Of a DNA stretch of 64,000 bases, positions 46,279 through 57,548 are shown piece by piece. The stretch is from the NCBI GenBank assembly GCA_027625915.1, contig JANTQA010000048.1, positions 3,720,001 through 3,784,000 of the forward strand, given 5' to 3'. The notes under the pieces were generated by a model, which was not told the DNA's origin, ran no database searches, and worked only from the letters and a program-made list of their open reading frames with translations. A program made the position numbers and the translations under genes. Positions within the stretch are counted from its first letter, which is position 1. Every line of letters starts with the position of its first letter. This DNA is from Anaeramoeba flamelloides (lineage: Eukaryota; Metamonada; Anaeramoebidae).

Positions 46279-47457
46279 ATGAGTGAACGTACTTGCTCTA
46301 ATCCGAATTGTGGAACAAACACCACACCAAGTTGGCGAAGGATCAAGGGAAAACTCTTTTGCAACGCATGTGCTGTTTATTCCTTTCGGCACCAAGGCGA
46401 GTTAAGGCCTTTAAGAAAGAGAAAAAATTTGCAAAAAGGAAAAAATGTCACCAAACAAAAAACCAAAAGAAAAAAAACAAATTCTCGGATTTGTGTTGGG
46501 AAAGCGAAACACTCAACCAAACAAAAGAAAGTCATTCAAATTAAAAAACGAAGAACGGCACCAATTCATCAAAAAAATCAACAAACACCCATAGTCAAAA
46601 AAGAAAAAATATATCTCAAAAAAACAAAAACACATCCACAACAGCAAGAAACAGAAGAGCAAATCTCAAAAAAAAAAAGCACTAATAAAAAACAAAATTC
46701 AACAATTTGTAAATTAAGGGTGGGTAAACAAAACAATTTCAAATACTTCCAAGTCAAAAAACAAAACCCACTTTCCTCAAATTTGAAAAAAATATCACCA
46801 AATCAGAAAAATGCAAAACATTTAAAAGTAGAACCTCAACCAAATGTTGAAATGAATATAATAACTGAAAGCAATATTCAAAAGGATTTCAAAATAGAAA
46901 CAGAAACACCTTCAGAAACAGAAACAGAAACAGAAACAGAAACAGAATCAGAATCAGAAACAGAGACAGAATCAGAATCGGAATCGGAAACAGAAACTGG
47001 ATCAGAGACTAATTCCGAGACAAATTCCGAGACGGAGACAGAAACTGAAACAGAAACAGAAACAAGTTCAGAAACAGAAATAGTCCTCAAACGAAAAAAA
47101 AACATAAAATCTTCAAAACCCCAATTCATGTGCACAAATGAAGAATTCCATGAAATATCAAGAAGAAATATTGCAACACTGCAGGCAGGCGATTGCGTTG
47201 GGATGACTCTTCAGGATGGCTTGGAATTATTTGCAATCATTCGGCAGTTTGTAAAAGAAAAAAAAAACAATGGTAAAACGACAAATCCTTATTGCCAGGT
47301 GACTTGGTTAGTGCCAAAAACAAATATTAATAATTTGGACTGTGATCCAATGTCGTTATCTAGAAACGATTTTTTGATCGGTCCAGATGAACCATTGCCG
47401 CAATCAATTTGTTGTATTACAAGAAAATTAAATTTTCGAGTAAAATTTGAATTATAA
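46279..47457 (+). CDS. GATA-type zinc-finger protein with GATAD1-like C-terminal domain
   Basis: Single exon, 392 residues. Residues ~6-36 are a GATA finger: CSNPNC, GTNTTPSWRR, LFCNACAVY. The spacing is C-x4-C then C-x2-C, wider than the usual C-x2-C. Residues ~45-200 are Lys/Gln-rich, then comes a Glu-Thr/Glu-Ser dipeptide run (46896-47085). The C-terminal ~100 residues (IATLQAGDCVGMTLQDG, QVTWLVP, FLIGPDEPLPQ) match the C-terminal domain of GATAD1 (ALTWLIP, YIIGPEEDLP), a chromatin reader-associated protein in KDM5/SIN3 complexes in animals. A nuclear chromatin or transcription role is therefore inferred. The basic linker could act as a nuclear localisation signal. It could instead be an unrelated GATA factor with a BAH-like tail. 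Confidence 0.75.
   Translation: MSERTCSNPNCGTNTTPSWRRIKGKLFCNACAVYSFRHQGELRPLRKRKNLQKGKNVTKQKTKRKKTNSRICVGKAKHSTKQKKVIQIKKRRTAPIHQKNQQTPIVKKEKIYLKKTKTHPQQQETEEQISKKKSTNKKQNSTICKLRVGKQNNFKYFQVKKQNPLSSNLKKISPNQKNAKHLKVEPQPNVEMNIITESNIQKDFKIETETPSETETETETETESESETETESESESETETGSETNSETNSETETETETETETSSETEIVLKRKKNIKSSKPQFMCTNEEFHEISRRNIATLQAGDCVGMTLQDGLELFAIIRQFVKEKKNNGKTTNPYCQVTWLVPKTNINNLDCDPMSLSRNDFLIGPDEPLPQSICCITRKLNFRVKFEL
46896..47085 (+). repeat. GARACA hexamer array coding (E-T/S)n
   Basis: Tandem GAA ACA, GAA TCA and GAG ACA units encode alternating Glu and Thr/Ser for about 60 codons. The array is near-perfect in places, so its length probably varies. Alternating Glu-Ser/Thr is a strong CK2-type phosphorylation context and highly acidic. 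Confidence 0.9.
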
Positions 47458-48426
47458 ATGAATTTTTTTTTTTATTTTCTTTTATTAACCTTAGAATTAC
47501 AATTTAGTCTGTTTTCTATTTAAACTAACTATTCCTTTTTATTATCAATTTTGTAAATTTAAAACCATTTTAGACCCCCCAAATTTACTGTTTTTTTCAA
47601 TTTTGATGAAAAAACTCTGGGAAAACTGAAATAAAGTTTTGGTTTTTCTAATTCGGAAATAGCATAATTTCATGCTTATTTTTTCAATTAGATTCTGAGA
47701 TCTAATGTATTTCCAATACTACTGAATTTAATTTAATCCTTTCAATTACATAAATAAAATTGAATAAAAAAGCAATATTTCCTTAAAAGCAAACTTTTTT
47801 TTTTTTTGTTAATTTTTTTTTAGTTTTTATATTCGGGCAAATCATAAATAAGAATTTTTTTTTACTTACAAATAGAGAAATTAATGAAGAAAGGATCTTT
47901 TGAATTAATTGTGGTTTTTTCTCAATTTTTTGTTTTTTACAGAAAATATTGATATTTTCCAAAATAATAAATAGTCAAAAATTGGAACAAACTTGCTCAC
48001 AAACGTAAAAATATATTAAAAAAAATGAAATCAAATTATATTTTTAATTTATTCTTGAAAAATGAACTCAAAAAATCACCAAATACTTTTTTTAAAAAAA
48101 AAAATTGAGTAATAACTATTTTCAATATTTAGAATTTTTAATAAGAAATTGATTTCAATGAATTGGAACAGACCAAACATTTTCAGAAATAATTTTTCAA
48201 TTTTTTTTTTACAAAGTTTGTAGATTAATTGAAAATAACATATATAAATTATTGACAAATCTATTGAACCCTAGATATTCACATTTTTGAAATAAAAAAA
48301 AATATTGTGGGATTTTTCGAGTTGATTCTTAAAGAAAATTTTTGGATTTTGAGAAAAATATTTACCATTTTATAAAAAAAAATGCCAAATTGGTAATAAT
48401 TCTAAAATGGTATGAAAAACAAACAG

Positions 48427-48709
48427 TTTTTTTTTTTTTTTTATTATTTAAGGGAGGAGTTATTGACCCCTCTTATTGGCCCGAATTCCTAAATTTTTAT
48501 TTAGGAATTTAATTAAAGACCCAAAAATAAGTTTATTACCCACTAAGGCTAATAAGCAGTTTGAATCCTTTTTTATAATAATATTAGACATATTATTATT
48601 ATTTAATATATTCGATATATTAAATTTTTTTAATTCAGATATCCAGATTTTGCGATTATTTTCATAGGCTGGACAGTTCCATAGAATAGGCTGGGCAGTT
48701 CCATAGAAC
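48427..48709 (-). mobile_element. 5'-truncated LINE insertion with 12-bp target-site duplication
   Basis: Minus-strand element ending in an A run (T16 at 48427-48442 on the plus strand). AAAAACAAACAG occurs at both 48415-48426 and 48710-48721, immediately flanking it: a perfect 12-bp duplication, extendable by TTTT that is ambiguous with the tail. The frame from the left break reads ILWNCPAYENNRKIWISELK and ends NKRGQ, stop TAA, before a ~35-nt 3' UTR. This is the C-terminal end of a non-LTR reverse transcriptase polyprotein (post-RT WNCP region). A 22-bp tandem (ggctggacagttccatagaa) lies at its 5' end. Frame intact within the fragment, so relatively young. Only ~280 bp are present. Confidence 0.75.
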
Positions 48710-49239
48710 AAAAACAAACAGTTTTCATATATTTATCGTATTTTCCACAATCAATAAAGATACCAAAATATTCCAAACTAAATTAATGTATCTTGTCAAA
48801 TCCTTGGATAATTTTTCACATGTTTGAGATAATCAAAGCAATACAAAAGAGATTTTGATGATAACATATATTATCATGATATTAACAATAAAATCGCGAT
48901 AGTCTGATAAAATCGCGATTAGTCCCACTGTATCACAAAAAATCATAAAATCGCAATATTCAACATTATCACGAAAAAATGAAAAATTATTTTTTTGAAA
49001 TCACCCTTAAAAAAATCTCTTGACTTTTACAAAGCATTGAGGATTTTTAAACACTTTCCTTTTTAAAAATGTTTGAAAGTATTTGTAAGGGTTGTGAATT
49101 GTCTTCAAATGTTCGAAAGTTTTGAAAGATGGAAAACTTTTATAAACGGAATGAGTTTGGTTTGTTGTGGAAGAAAATTTATTCGTTTCATTTTTTTTTT
49201 TAACTAAATATAAAATCTCAAACAAATTTTTTGATCAAA

Positions 49240-49476
49240 CTAATAATTACCCATTCCAACAATACACTTGAATATAAAATAGATGTTTTTTCTTAAAATG
49301 GGGCTTGTTACCTTAACAATTTTAAATAACCAAAAAGAATTAAGGGTAATTTGACTTCTTATTGGTGATCGATCAAACAAAACACCTCTAAGCTTTAATT
49401 GTGTTTTCTGTCCAATGCAGTGATGCCTAAAGAAGAAGAATAAGAAGAAGACAACAATTGTATAAAAAATCTTCAT
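49240..49476 (-). CDS. Possible small secreted protein (78 aa)
   Basis: The ATG-started frame begins with a strong signal-peptide-like stretch (MKIFYTIVVFFLFFFF), then a basic segment (QKTQLKLRGVLFDRSPIRSQ). The GC content is higher than in the surroundings. It may continue by splicing at GGAATGG|GTAATT near 49245 into the open frame at 49007-49190, which also looks less AT-biased. No family is recognised. Signal-like Phe/Leu runs arise easily from T-rich DNA, so support is weak. Confidence 0.3.
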   Translation of the reverse strand: MKIFYTIVVFFLFFFFRHHCIGQKTQLKLRGVLFDRSPIRSQITLNSFWLFKIVKVTSPILRKNIYFIFKCIVGMGNY

Positions 49477-49996
49477 AATTGGTGATGATATGACAAGGAT
49501 GTTGTAAAAGCTTTTCTAAAGTTATCCAACCCCTTTTAGTATTCTGAGAATAATTTCTAAATGGTTGAAAATGTGAGCATGGGGGGTACATTTTTATTGA
49601 AAAATATTTCCTACGATGGTTTTCTATTATTGGATTCGGATTATCTGTCTACTAATTAACAAAAATTAGTGAAGTACAATGACTCATTTGTAATCAGAGA
49701 CTAATAACAGAGTGATTATTGATTCTCTTCAGAAAAAACAAAAGAATTTGAATTTATGGAAAATGAAAAAAAATAAAATAAAATTATTTATTTGTTAGCT
49801 GTTAAAAGAAAAACCATTATTTTTTTTTTTTTTCAATTGGTTTGTAATAATACAAAAATGTTATGGTTTTCATTTTTTTTTTTATTTTGATTTTTTTTGA
49901 AATATAATCCGATTGAAAAATCTTTTAAAATTGAGTAAAAAAAATAATTCGATTATATTTGAAAGAATTTGTATAAAAAAGCAAACAAATATTTTT

Positions 49997-52900
49997 TTAA
50001 TAGTATGAGAGATTTTGAAATTTTTTTAATAAAGATTTATTAAATTTCGAAAATGAATCATTTATTTGTGTCCTATCTTCTATTAGCCAACGGAATACTG
50101 TTTCTTGTTCAATTTCTCCTTGTTTTATTACTCTAGTGACCAAATTTCTAGAAAATTGATTATTTAAGCTTTTCACAAATTGCCTTATTAATATGTTGTA
50201 TTTGTTTTCGAGTTTTGGTAAAAATAAATCTTTTGAAGGAATATTAAAAACATTATCAATTCCAAATAACTGGGATAGTGTGTATTTATTTGATTGTTGG
50301 CCAATATAAATATACAATTCCAAACCATTTGTGAAAATATAAAGTCCGTCTTTTTTTAAATTTTGATAATTAAGAGGCAATCTACTTGGAAATTCAGGTT
50401 GATTTGAATTCGGATCAAGTTGATCTATTCGGTAAAAAGGAGGGCATAATAATGAAGTAGTATCATGATATGACCGTGATCGGTAATGTAAAAAGTGAAA
50501 TGCACGTTCATCAATATTTATTTTTGGCGATCCATCGAACATTAGATTTTTTATTAAACCTAGCGTAAATAATGGCATTAATGTTAACGAGCTTGGTAAA
50601 ATTAATGCTTGCCCACCCTGTTCAATCGAACTTTTTAAATAGGATTTCCCTTCAGTTAAACGATATACACCCTTTAAAAATTCAATACAAAATGTTAATA
50701 GCCGCTGCCTAATCGTTAATAATGGCTCTTTTAACCCAATTTCAATTGAATTGCGAACTTGGTAATTAAATAAAATTTCACAATTAAGAGATTCAAAAAC
50801 TTCAAATAAATTTGATGTCGTTGGAATAGCCGAAGTTAAAACACGTACCCTTCTTTGCTGTTTTTCGTCCGTATAACTAGTATAATAATATTAAAAATAT
50901 ATAAATATATTGATCAAAAATAAAAAACAAGATAAAAATTATGTTTTTAATTAATAATTTAAAAAAATCAAGGATCATTGAAATAGAAAAGAACTTCAAC
51001 TAAAATCATTGAGTTAAATGAGCCGTATTCTAAACTATTTTTCAACAATGTTGACCCATTTTATAATGTGAATGAAAGCCGTTATATCACTTTTATCCTA
51101 TATTCTTATCAAAATATAATTTCAATTTTTAGATCAAAATAATTTTTTCTAATTTTGTCAAATTAACTTTCTTTTTTTATTTTTTTCTTTTTCTTTTCGA
51201 TTTGTTTTGTTCTTTTTTTTTACTTTTCTTTTTTTTCTTTGCTTTTTTTTTAAACTTTTTATTTTATTCAAGTTTTTGAAAAAAAAAATCTAAAAAATAT
51301 CAATAAAAATTAAGAAAATTTGCTTAAGGTACTCGTCTCTATTATTTTTTTTTTGACTAATTTCTAAATAAGGGCTCTTTATCTCGGAATATATTTAATA
51401 TTGAAAATAAACAGGGGTTTTTAAATAAAAGTAATTGTCAAATAATTTTCTCAGTCTCTATTAAATTGAGCTAAAAAAATTTAATAGAAATTAGTCCCTT
51501 AAGGAATATAATAAAATTAATAATTTAAAAATGTCAATAAATAAAAAAATAAATCAAGATGTAACATCGATTTTATTAATTGTTTTTTTTTCTCATTTTG
51601 CAAAACCGACCGTTGAAAAAAAAAAATGAAAATTTAAAAAATTGTTCAGCAATTTAACAAAATTTGTATATATTTTTTTATTTTATAGTAGGAAAAAAAA
51701 TACCTGACCTGAAAATAATCCCTGACAAGATTTTTAATTTGTAAAATTAGTAAAATTGTTGTGTATTTTCTTTTATTTTCAATCAAATCCTTTTTATAAA
51801 TAACCATTTTTTTTATGATCCGAGTAATTTAAAATACCCAAAGTTCATTAAAGTAAGGGTGTTTATAGAATAATCAAGCAATTGTTTGATAGCTAAAGTA
51901 AATCAACTTTTTTTGAAAAACAATCTAGTTTTTTTGAGGTTTACTAGAGTTTGGAAAATGAGATTTTTTACTCTTGTTTTTTGATTTATTTAATATTGTT
52001 TTGAACAAGTTTAATTTCAATTAATCATCATTCTAATAAGTGAGTGAGTTATAATTTTTTAAATATGATTCTTAATAAAAAGAGATTTGATTTTAAATAA
52101 AAGAAATTACACATCAATTTTACTAATGTTACAAATTAAAAATCTTGTCAGGGATTATTTTCACTACTTTATATCTATACTTGCTCTAAACCAAATTAAT
52201 ATCTTAAACTATCCTAAAAATTATCACACATTCAAAGTTCGAAATGATTTGCATATTATTTTTACTACCTTTTTAAATATTTGCTTCGTATTACAAAGTA
52301 AATTATTTTTCCCACCAATAAGCTTTTATATATTGATTATTATTTAAAGTCATAAAAGTTCGTTTGTTTATTATTAATTATCAAGGACTTACCCTTATCA
52401 AGTATAGTGAAAAATTTGAAATTTCTGATCTTTAAAAATTGGTTTACAAAATCATTAATTATCAAATTTTTAAGAAAAAAAGAAAATCCTTTTTAATTCT
52501 TTCAAAAAAAATCAAAAAACTGAAAAATATTGAAAACCATTATAATCAAAGTAAATGATACCTTTTTAATCTAATTATCTTCTAATGTTTTTCTAAATAA
52601 CTATAAAATAAATTTATATTTTAAAATTTATGTTTTTTGAAACAAAAAATTTACTTCATGATTGGAAACTGATGTATTTTTTTATTTACCTCTGTTAAAT
52701 TTCGGGGTTTAAACACATATTTAAATTGCTTAAGGTGTATTTATCAATTTTTTTTTTATTTAATATTCTTGATTAGATGAGAATTTGTATGTAAAAATTT
52801 TCATTTACCTTTCAGTTTTAATTCTTTGTTATTCTTTTTTTTTTTAAGTTTGAGCACTTTAATTTATTCTTAAATATGTTTAACAAAGACAGTGCAGATC

Positions 52901-53764
52901 TGCAATGTAATTACTCTAAAAATCAAAGGAATAGTGATTTTTTAAAAAAAACACCATTATTTTCCAAATTGAGACAAGTTAAAATAAAAATATAGGACTT
53001 TGGTCCACAAAAGATCATGATTAGAAAAAAGAATTCCAAGTAATATAACTTACACAATTGCTGTTTGTATTAAAAAAGGCCTATCCGATGATAAATTTGA
53101 ACCTAAATCTATTTGGAAAAGAAAAGAATCGTCTGGGGAAATATTTGGAGCTTTGAGTAATTTGCTCGAGGATAGCATGAAATTCCCATAGATTCTGCTA
53201 ATTTGAAATTCTTTGCAAACCCTTGATCTCATCACAGATTCCCAGGTGGAAAACCTTTTTAAAACATAGGCAAGATCTCTTTTAAATGCTCTCTTGGCAC
53301 CATTTTTTGGGTGGCTATGATCATAATCACGGTAATAAAAAACTTCGCCACTGGTGTATCTCGCTAATGAGCCTATTGTTGCGATATCAAAATAACCCTG
53401 TGGAAAGAAAAAAATGTCCACAGAAATTTGTTTGTTATTAAAATTTACAGCCATGTCACGATATGACAGACCAGACCCAGTGTTTTGAATTGGAGATAAC
53501 AAAGAAGGCATTTTTTTTTGATCCTTTTTTTTGTAATCGCTTAGTCTGTTCTTCAAAGCAAATTTCCCTAAAGAAGGTCTTGAAGTTAGAGTTAACATGA
53601 TTTTACCGCCAGTTGAAGACATTATTAAATAAGACATTTGTAGAGCCAATGAGAAAGCTGAATCTTGCTCTTCAAATGTTGATTGGTTATTCAGGTTTGT
53701 GTTGTTGTTATTGATATTATTATTATTGAGGTTATTGTTATTATTCTTGTTATTATTTTCTTTG

Positions 53765-53795
<31 letters not shown>

Positions 53796-54915
53796 CATTT
53801 GTATTATGATCCTTCTTTGTATTAAATTCATTCTTTTGGCTTTGCCCCTGAAGAAACATTGCTGGTAAGGAATCCAAAAATTGAAAAATCATTTCCTTTT
53901 GAGAATTTGGGCTGATCAGTATGTGCTTTAAAGGACAGGGCAAATAGAAATCATCAAAATCTGATAAAACAAGCATGTGTGGCTTTTCCTTTTCTGGATT
54001 AAAAGACCAAACATGGACTGTTGAGTCGAAGGTTAAAAATCCAATCCTTGCATGGCCTTGACCAAAGAGTTGCCCGCTTCCAAGAATTGCACGCAATTGC
54101 TCTGCAATGGCGACTAGCCTTCCAGATTGTGTTGACTCTCTTGTTACATCCAAAAGAAAGAAATAAACAGGCATTATGGGATCTCGGTTCATAAAGTCTT
54201 CAACAGGAAGGAATTCATAGACACCAGAGGCTAATTCAGATCGGCCCTGTATATCCTCCCTTATGCCATTCGATCGCAATGGGCTATAATACCAGAGTGG
54301 TAAGGTGTTTAATTTCCCGCACATGGCGCACACCCAAAGCTTTCCCTGATCGATGAATTGACAAAAGCTTGAAATGTACGCGCTACATTCCTTGCAGCGA
54401 ATACAATTTTGCTTTTTAAACAGATCAACCACAGGCACTTCTCCCAATTTTGAGCCTTGCTTTTTTTCTGCAAACGGCTCAACACTTACACACAGTGGTG
54501 CCTTAGTTTGGAGTGACAAGCCAACAGAACTTGGAAAAACAGAAAAGTTTGTATAAATATAACTTTTATTTGCAGACTTTTTTTTGATCTCTGGTCAATT
54601 TTAAATGTCCAGTTTTAATGTGTTTTTTGTGTTGAGAAAGGAAAAGTTTAGAGACAGTTTATTGAATCAAAAATTTTAATAAAGAAAAGAATAATTGATT
54701 TTGGGACTTTAGAAGGAATTTTTTTTTTTTTCATTGTTCTTTTTGAATCTGTTTTATTGTCTTTTTGTGAGAAAGAATTGAAAATTACCCTCGTTTGTAA
54801 ACCTCGGATTTTTTGGGTTTGTTTGAGAATTAATCGAAAAAGTTGGCTGAGTAACTTCGCTTGGCTGTGGTACGTTTGGGTTTTCCAAAAAAGATGGGAT
54901 TTGATAACGTGCCAT
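49997..54915 (-). CDS. SEC24: COPII coat cargo-binding subunit SEC24, 3 exons
   Basis: Minus-strand exons 54915-54789, about 54590-53054 and 50876-49997 total 847 residues. Donors GTAATT and GTAAGT; acceptors CAG (first, less certain) and TAG; phases join. Exon 1 gives MARYQIPSFLENPNVPQPSE and NPRF. Exon 2 has the zinc finger (CIRCKECSAYISSFCQF, CAMCGKLN), trunk (PVYFFLLDVTRES) and part of the beta-sandwich. Exon 3 starts YTDEKQQRRVRVLTSAIP, then helical (QGGQALILPSS) and gelsolin-like parts (DGLYIFTNGLELYIYIGQQS, FRWLIEDR). SEC24 pairs with SEC23 on SAR1-GTP at ER exit sites and selects cargo. An Asn run (53690-53815) interrupts the trunk. The Pro-rich N-terminal extension of animal SEC24 is nearly absent. 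Intron 2 is 2177 nt. Confidence 0.95.
50877..53053 (-). other. 2.2-kb SEC24 intron 2
   Basis: Donor GTAAGT, acceptor TAG. It contains a 454-bp foldback repeat (51710-52163), homopolymer tracts and no recognisable nested gene. Confidence 0.85.
51710..52163. repeat. Foldback element with ~87-bp inverted arms
   Basis: Arm 51710-51796 is the reverse complement of 52077-52163 with only scattered mismatches. The outer ends are TGAAAATAATCCCTGACAAG and its complement. The 280-bp interior is not obviously paired and no clear target duplication is visible. It lies within SEC24 intron 2, so the intron transcript could fold into a long duplex. Confidence 0.85.
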
Positions 54916-57548
54916 TAGACTTCTTTGGAATAATAAATTACAAAAAATGATCCTTTACTTTTATTATTTTCGAATTTAGTTGATGGATTATCTTAATTTG
55001 AGAAATAGAAAAGACTGAAATTTATGATTTTGAACAATTCTAAGTATTTAATTGATAATACCTTGAAGGAAATTCTCAATTTTCCTTTGTGAAAAAAAAT
55101 ACTAGTTATTGAATTATAAACAGGAAATAAATTTCACTTCCTTGTCCATATTTTTCTTTTGGCAAGCACAGTTCTCAAAGAATTCAGTTGAAGTTTGATC
55201 AATTTGAAAAAGGAAATTGAAAATGCAATGAAAATTTTTTCCTTTTAATATTCAAATACTAGCAATATTCTAGACAAAATAGTTCACCTTTAATTCAGTA
55301 ATTTTCCAAATTAATCTGGTCTAAAAAAGGAAAGTTTCTTTCAGACAAGTCTACCCCTTTCTCAATAAATTTGACATTCAAAAAAATGTATTATTTGTTG
55401 TATAATACCAAAATTTGAAATTGAAATCTGTAAAAATCTAAAATAATGAACATCTTTTCCTTCTTTTAATAATCCTTTCGTTTAGGATTCGAAGATAACT
55501 CAAAAACCCAAAAAAAAGTACTAAATAAATTATTCAGAGATCCTAATTTTCAGGGGATAACTTGGAGATTTTTTAGTATAAGAAAATAATTAAAATGAAA
55601 ATAAAAATTTTTTCACATTTAATAATCAAATACCTGTAAGCCTATAAATTCCATGGAAATAGATTATAAATTATGTATTCTCTTTATTTTTTTGATTATT
55701 TTTTATGGTTTTATCGTGTTATATTCGATTTTTGGTGGGCTGACAATCTGAAAAAAAAAAAAGGAATATTTCAAAATTGAAAATAGGTAATACCAAAATA
55801 TTATCCAATTTAAATTCCAAAGCCCAGTAAATGAGAATATTTAGTTATATTTCCCAAACAGTATTTTTTATCTTTGAGAAGAAAATTATCAAAAAAAAAA
55901 AAAATCCTAAGCCACATTAAAACAATATTAGTAAATTGATTGTTCTCGTGATTTCTGTTTTTTTGTGATAAAATGGATTTTTTAATTTGGGATTTTATTG
56001 CTCTTTATAAAGTCATAAATTTATCTTTCTTTGGATATTTTAAAAAGAATAATTTTTTTTTAAATCCTGTCTATATTGATTTGGTTGTTCAAATCTTGGT
56101 TCCTAGTAAATTTAATTGATATTAATTTTGTGTTAACAAAAAGTGATAAATAATTATTTTATAATAATAATTGTTTTTTTTCAAATATAAACCATTAAAT
56201 AAAAATCCTTATGTATTAAAAAATTCATTCTTTATAAAATTCACACACCGATATTCTAAATGGATACTGTTGATACCCTAAGGTATTTCCAAAAAAGAGG
56301 GGTATTTTTTTTTTTACTTTTCATAAAAAATCATTTTTTCGGGGGTGCTATTGTTAATTGACAATACCAAATTAAGTTTAATATTAATACTGATTGAATC
56401 AATGTCTAAAACATTTATTTCGAAATATGTATGTGAAATATTTCCAAAAAATGAAAAGAAAAAAAAAATCGCACGTTTTTTGGTGAAAACATAGCACGAC
56501 CAATTTCAATTAAAAACAGGAAATATTAAAAGGGTATAATGATTTTTTAAACAACCAAATTCAGTTATATATTTTCAATTCTATTCAAAAATTTGTTAAT
56601 GATTATACAAGTTATGAAAACGGGTGTATCAATTAAAAAGAAAATAATAAACACCAATGTTCAAGCCTAAAAATATCAGACAAAATCAAGATCAGAAAAT
56701 TTAATATCTTTTATATTTATGTAATACAATACTTAGAAACAAAATGAAGTATTATAAATAATCGATAAATAGTTGTTAATGATTTTCTATTTTTAATTAC
56801 TTTTTTGAAGATAGAATTTACATAAATATATTTTAAAATAAATTTGCACCATCTTTTTAGGGAATATCTTACAAATACTATTATTTCTTTTCGATTCAGG
56901 TAATTAAGATCCTTTATCCAAGATTAAAAAAAAAAACAAAAAAATTCCCTTTTTTAAAAAAATAATTTATTTTAATCTTGGGATAAAACAAGCTTAATCC
57001 CTGAACTTAGACAAAATAATAGTATATATGGTGTATTGGATTAATTCATTTTGAAAGTCCCTCCTTACTGTTTTGTTTTGTTTATTTTTGGTATGATTTC
57101 AATATGAGTTTTTAAACACATATTGGCTTCTTCTTTTGATTTAGTTCGTAATGTTTCCACAAAGTAATATTTGTTCTCTTTTTGAATCAATCAAAAGTAA
57201 TTGTCTCTTTTGTGGGTTATTTAAACTTGACAAATAAGCTTTATTAGAAACAAAATATTGTTTTTTCGAGACAATTAACTTTGATTTTATTTCTTAAAAA
57301 TTTGATATCCCTTTGAGATAATGGTTCAAAAAGAAACCAAAAATGTTTAAATTTTAGCACAAAAGAGATGAAGAAAGAAAAAAACACAGAAACTACAGTT
57401 CCAAAAAACCGTTCCACTCTTGAGTCTTTTTTCTTGAAAAAATATTTCATCAAATTTTATTCATTTTTTTTTGTTTTTCACTTTTTTGGTTAATTCTTTT
57501 TCAAACAAAATACCCAATTTTCATTTTGCTCTTTGGCTAGGTTTAAAC
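54916..57548. other. Intergenic region with one coding-like island
   Basis: It lies between divergent SEC24 and the surface-protein gene. Most is A/T-rich without signal. The minus strand at 57065-57453 has protein-like open segments (separate entry). Confidence 0.5.
57065..57453 (-). pseudogene. Coding-like island in three overlapping frames, unassigned
   Basis: The minus strand holds an ATG-started frame (57453-57244, MMKYFFKKKDSRVERFFGT start), then an open segment in another frame (57260-57141, YLSSLNNPQKRQLLLIDSK) and a third (about 57176-57065, KYYFVETLRTKSKEEANMCL). The last two are hydrophilic and natural-looking, unlike chance translations here. Either they are small exons of an unrecognised gene or remnants of a decayed one. 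No family could be named. The start is only about 95 bp from that of the surface protein on the other strand. Confidence 0.3.

Larger units (their letters stand above)
47458..49996. other. Gene-poor interval with LINE insertion
   Basis: Contains a LINE copy with target-site duplication (48427-48709) and a possible small secreted protein frame on the minus strand (49240-49476). The remainder is A/T-rich with no recognised gene. Confidence 0.5.

Noticed and set aside
46878-47135. Minus-strand VSVSVS open frame
   Set aside because: Reverse translation of the Glu-Thr/Ser hexamer array.
52087-52347. 86-codon open frame in SEC24 intron 2
   Set aside because: Starts inside the right arm of the foldback repeat; the left arm shows no matching protein conservation.
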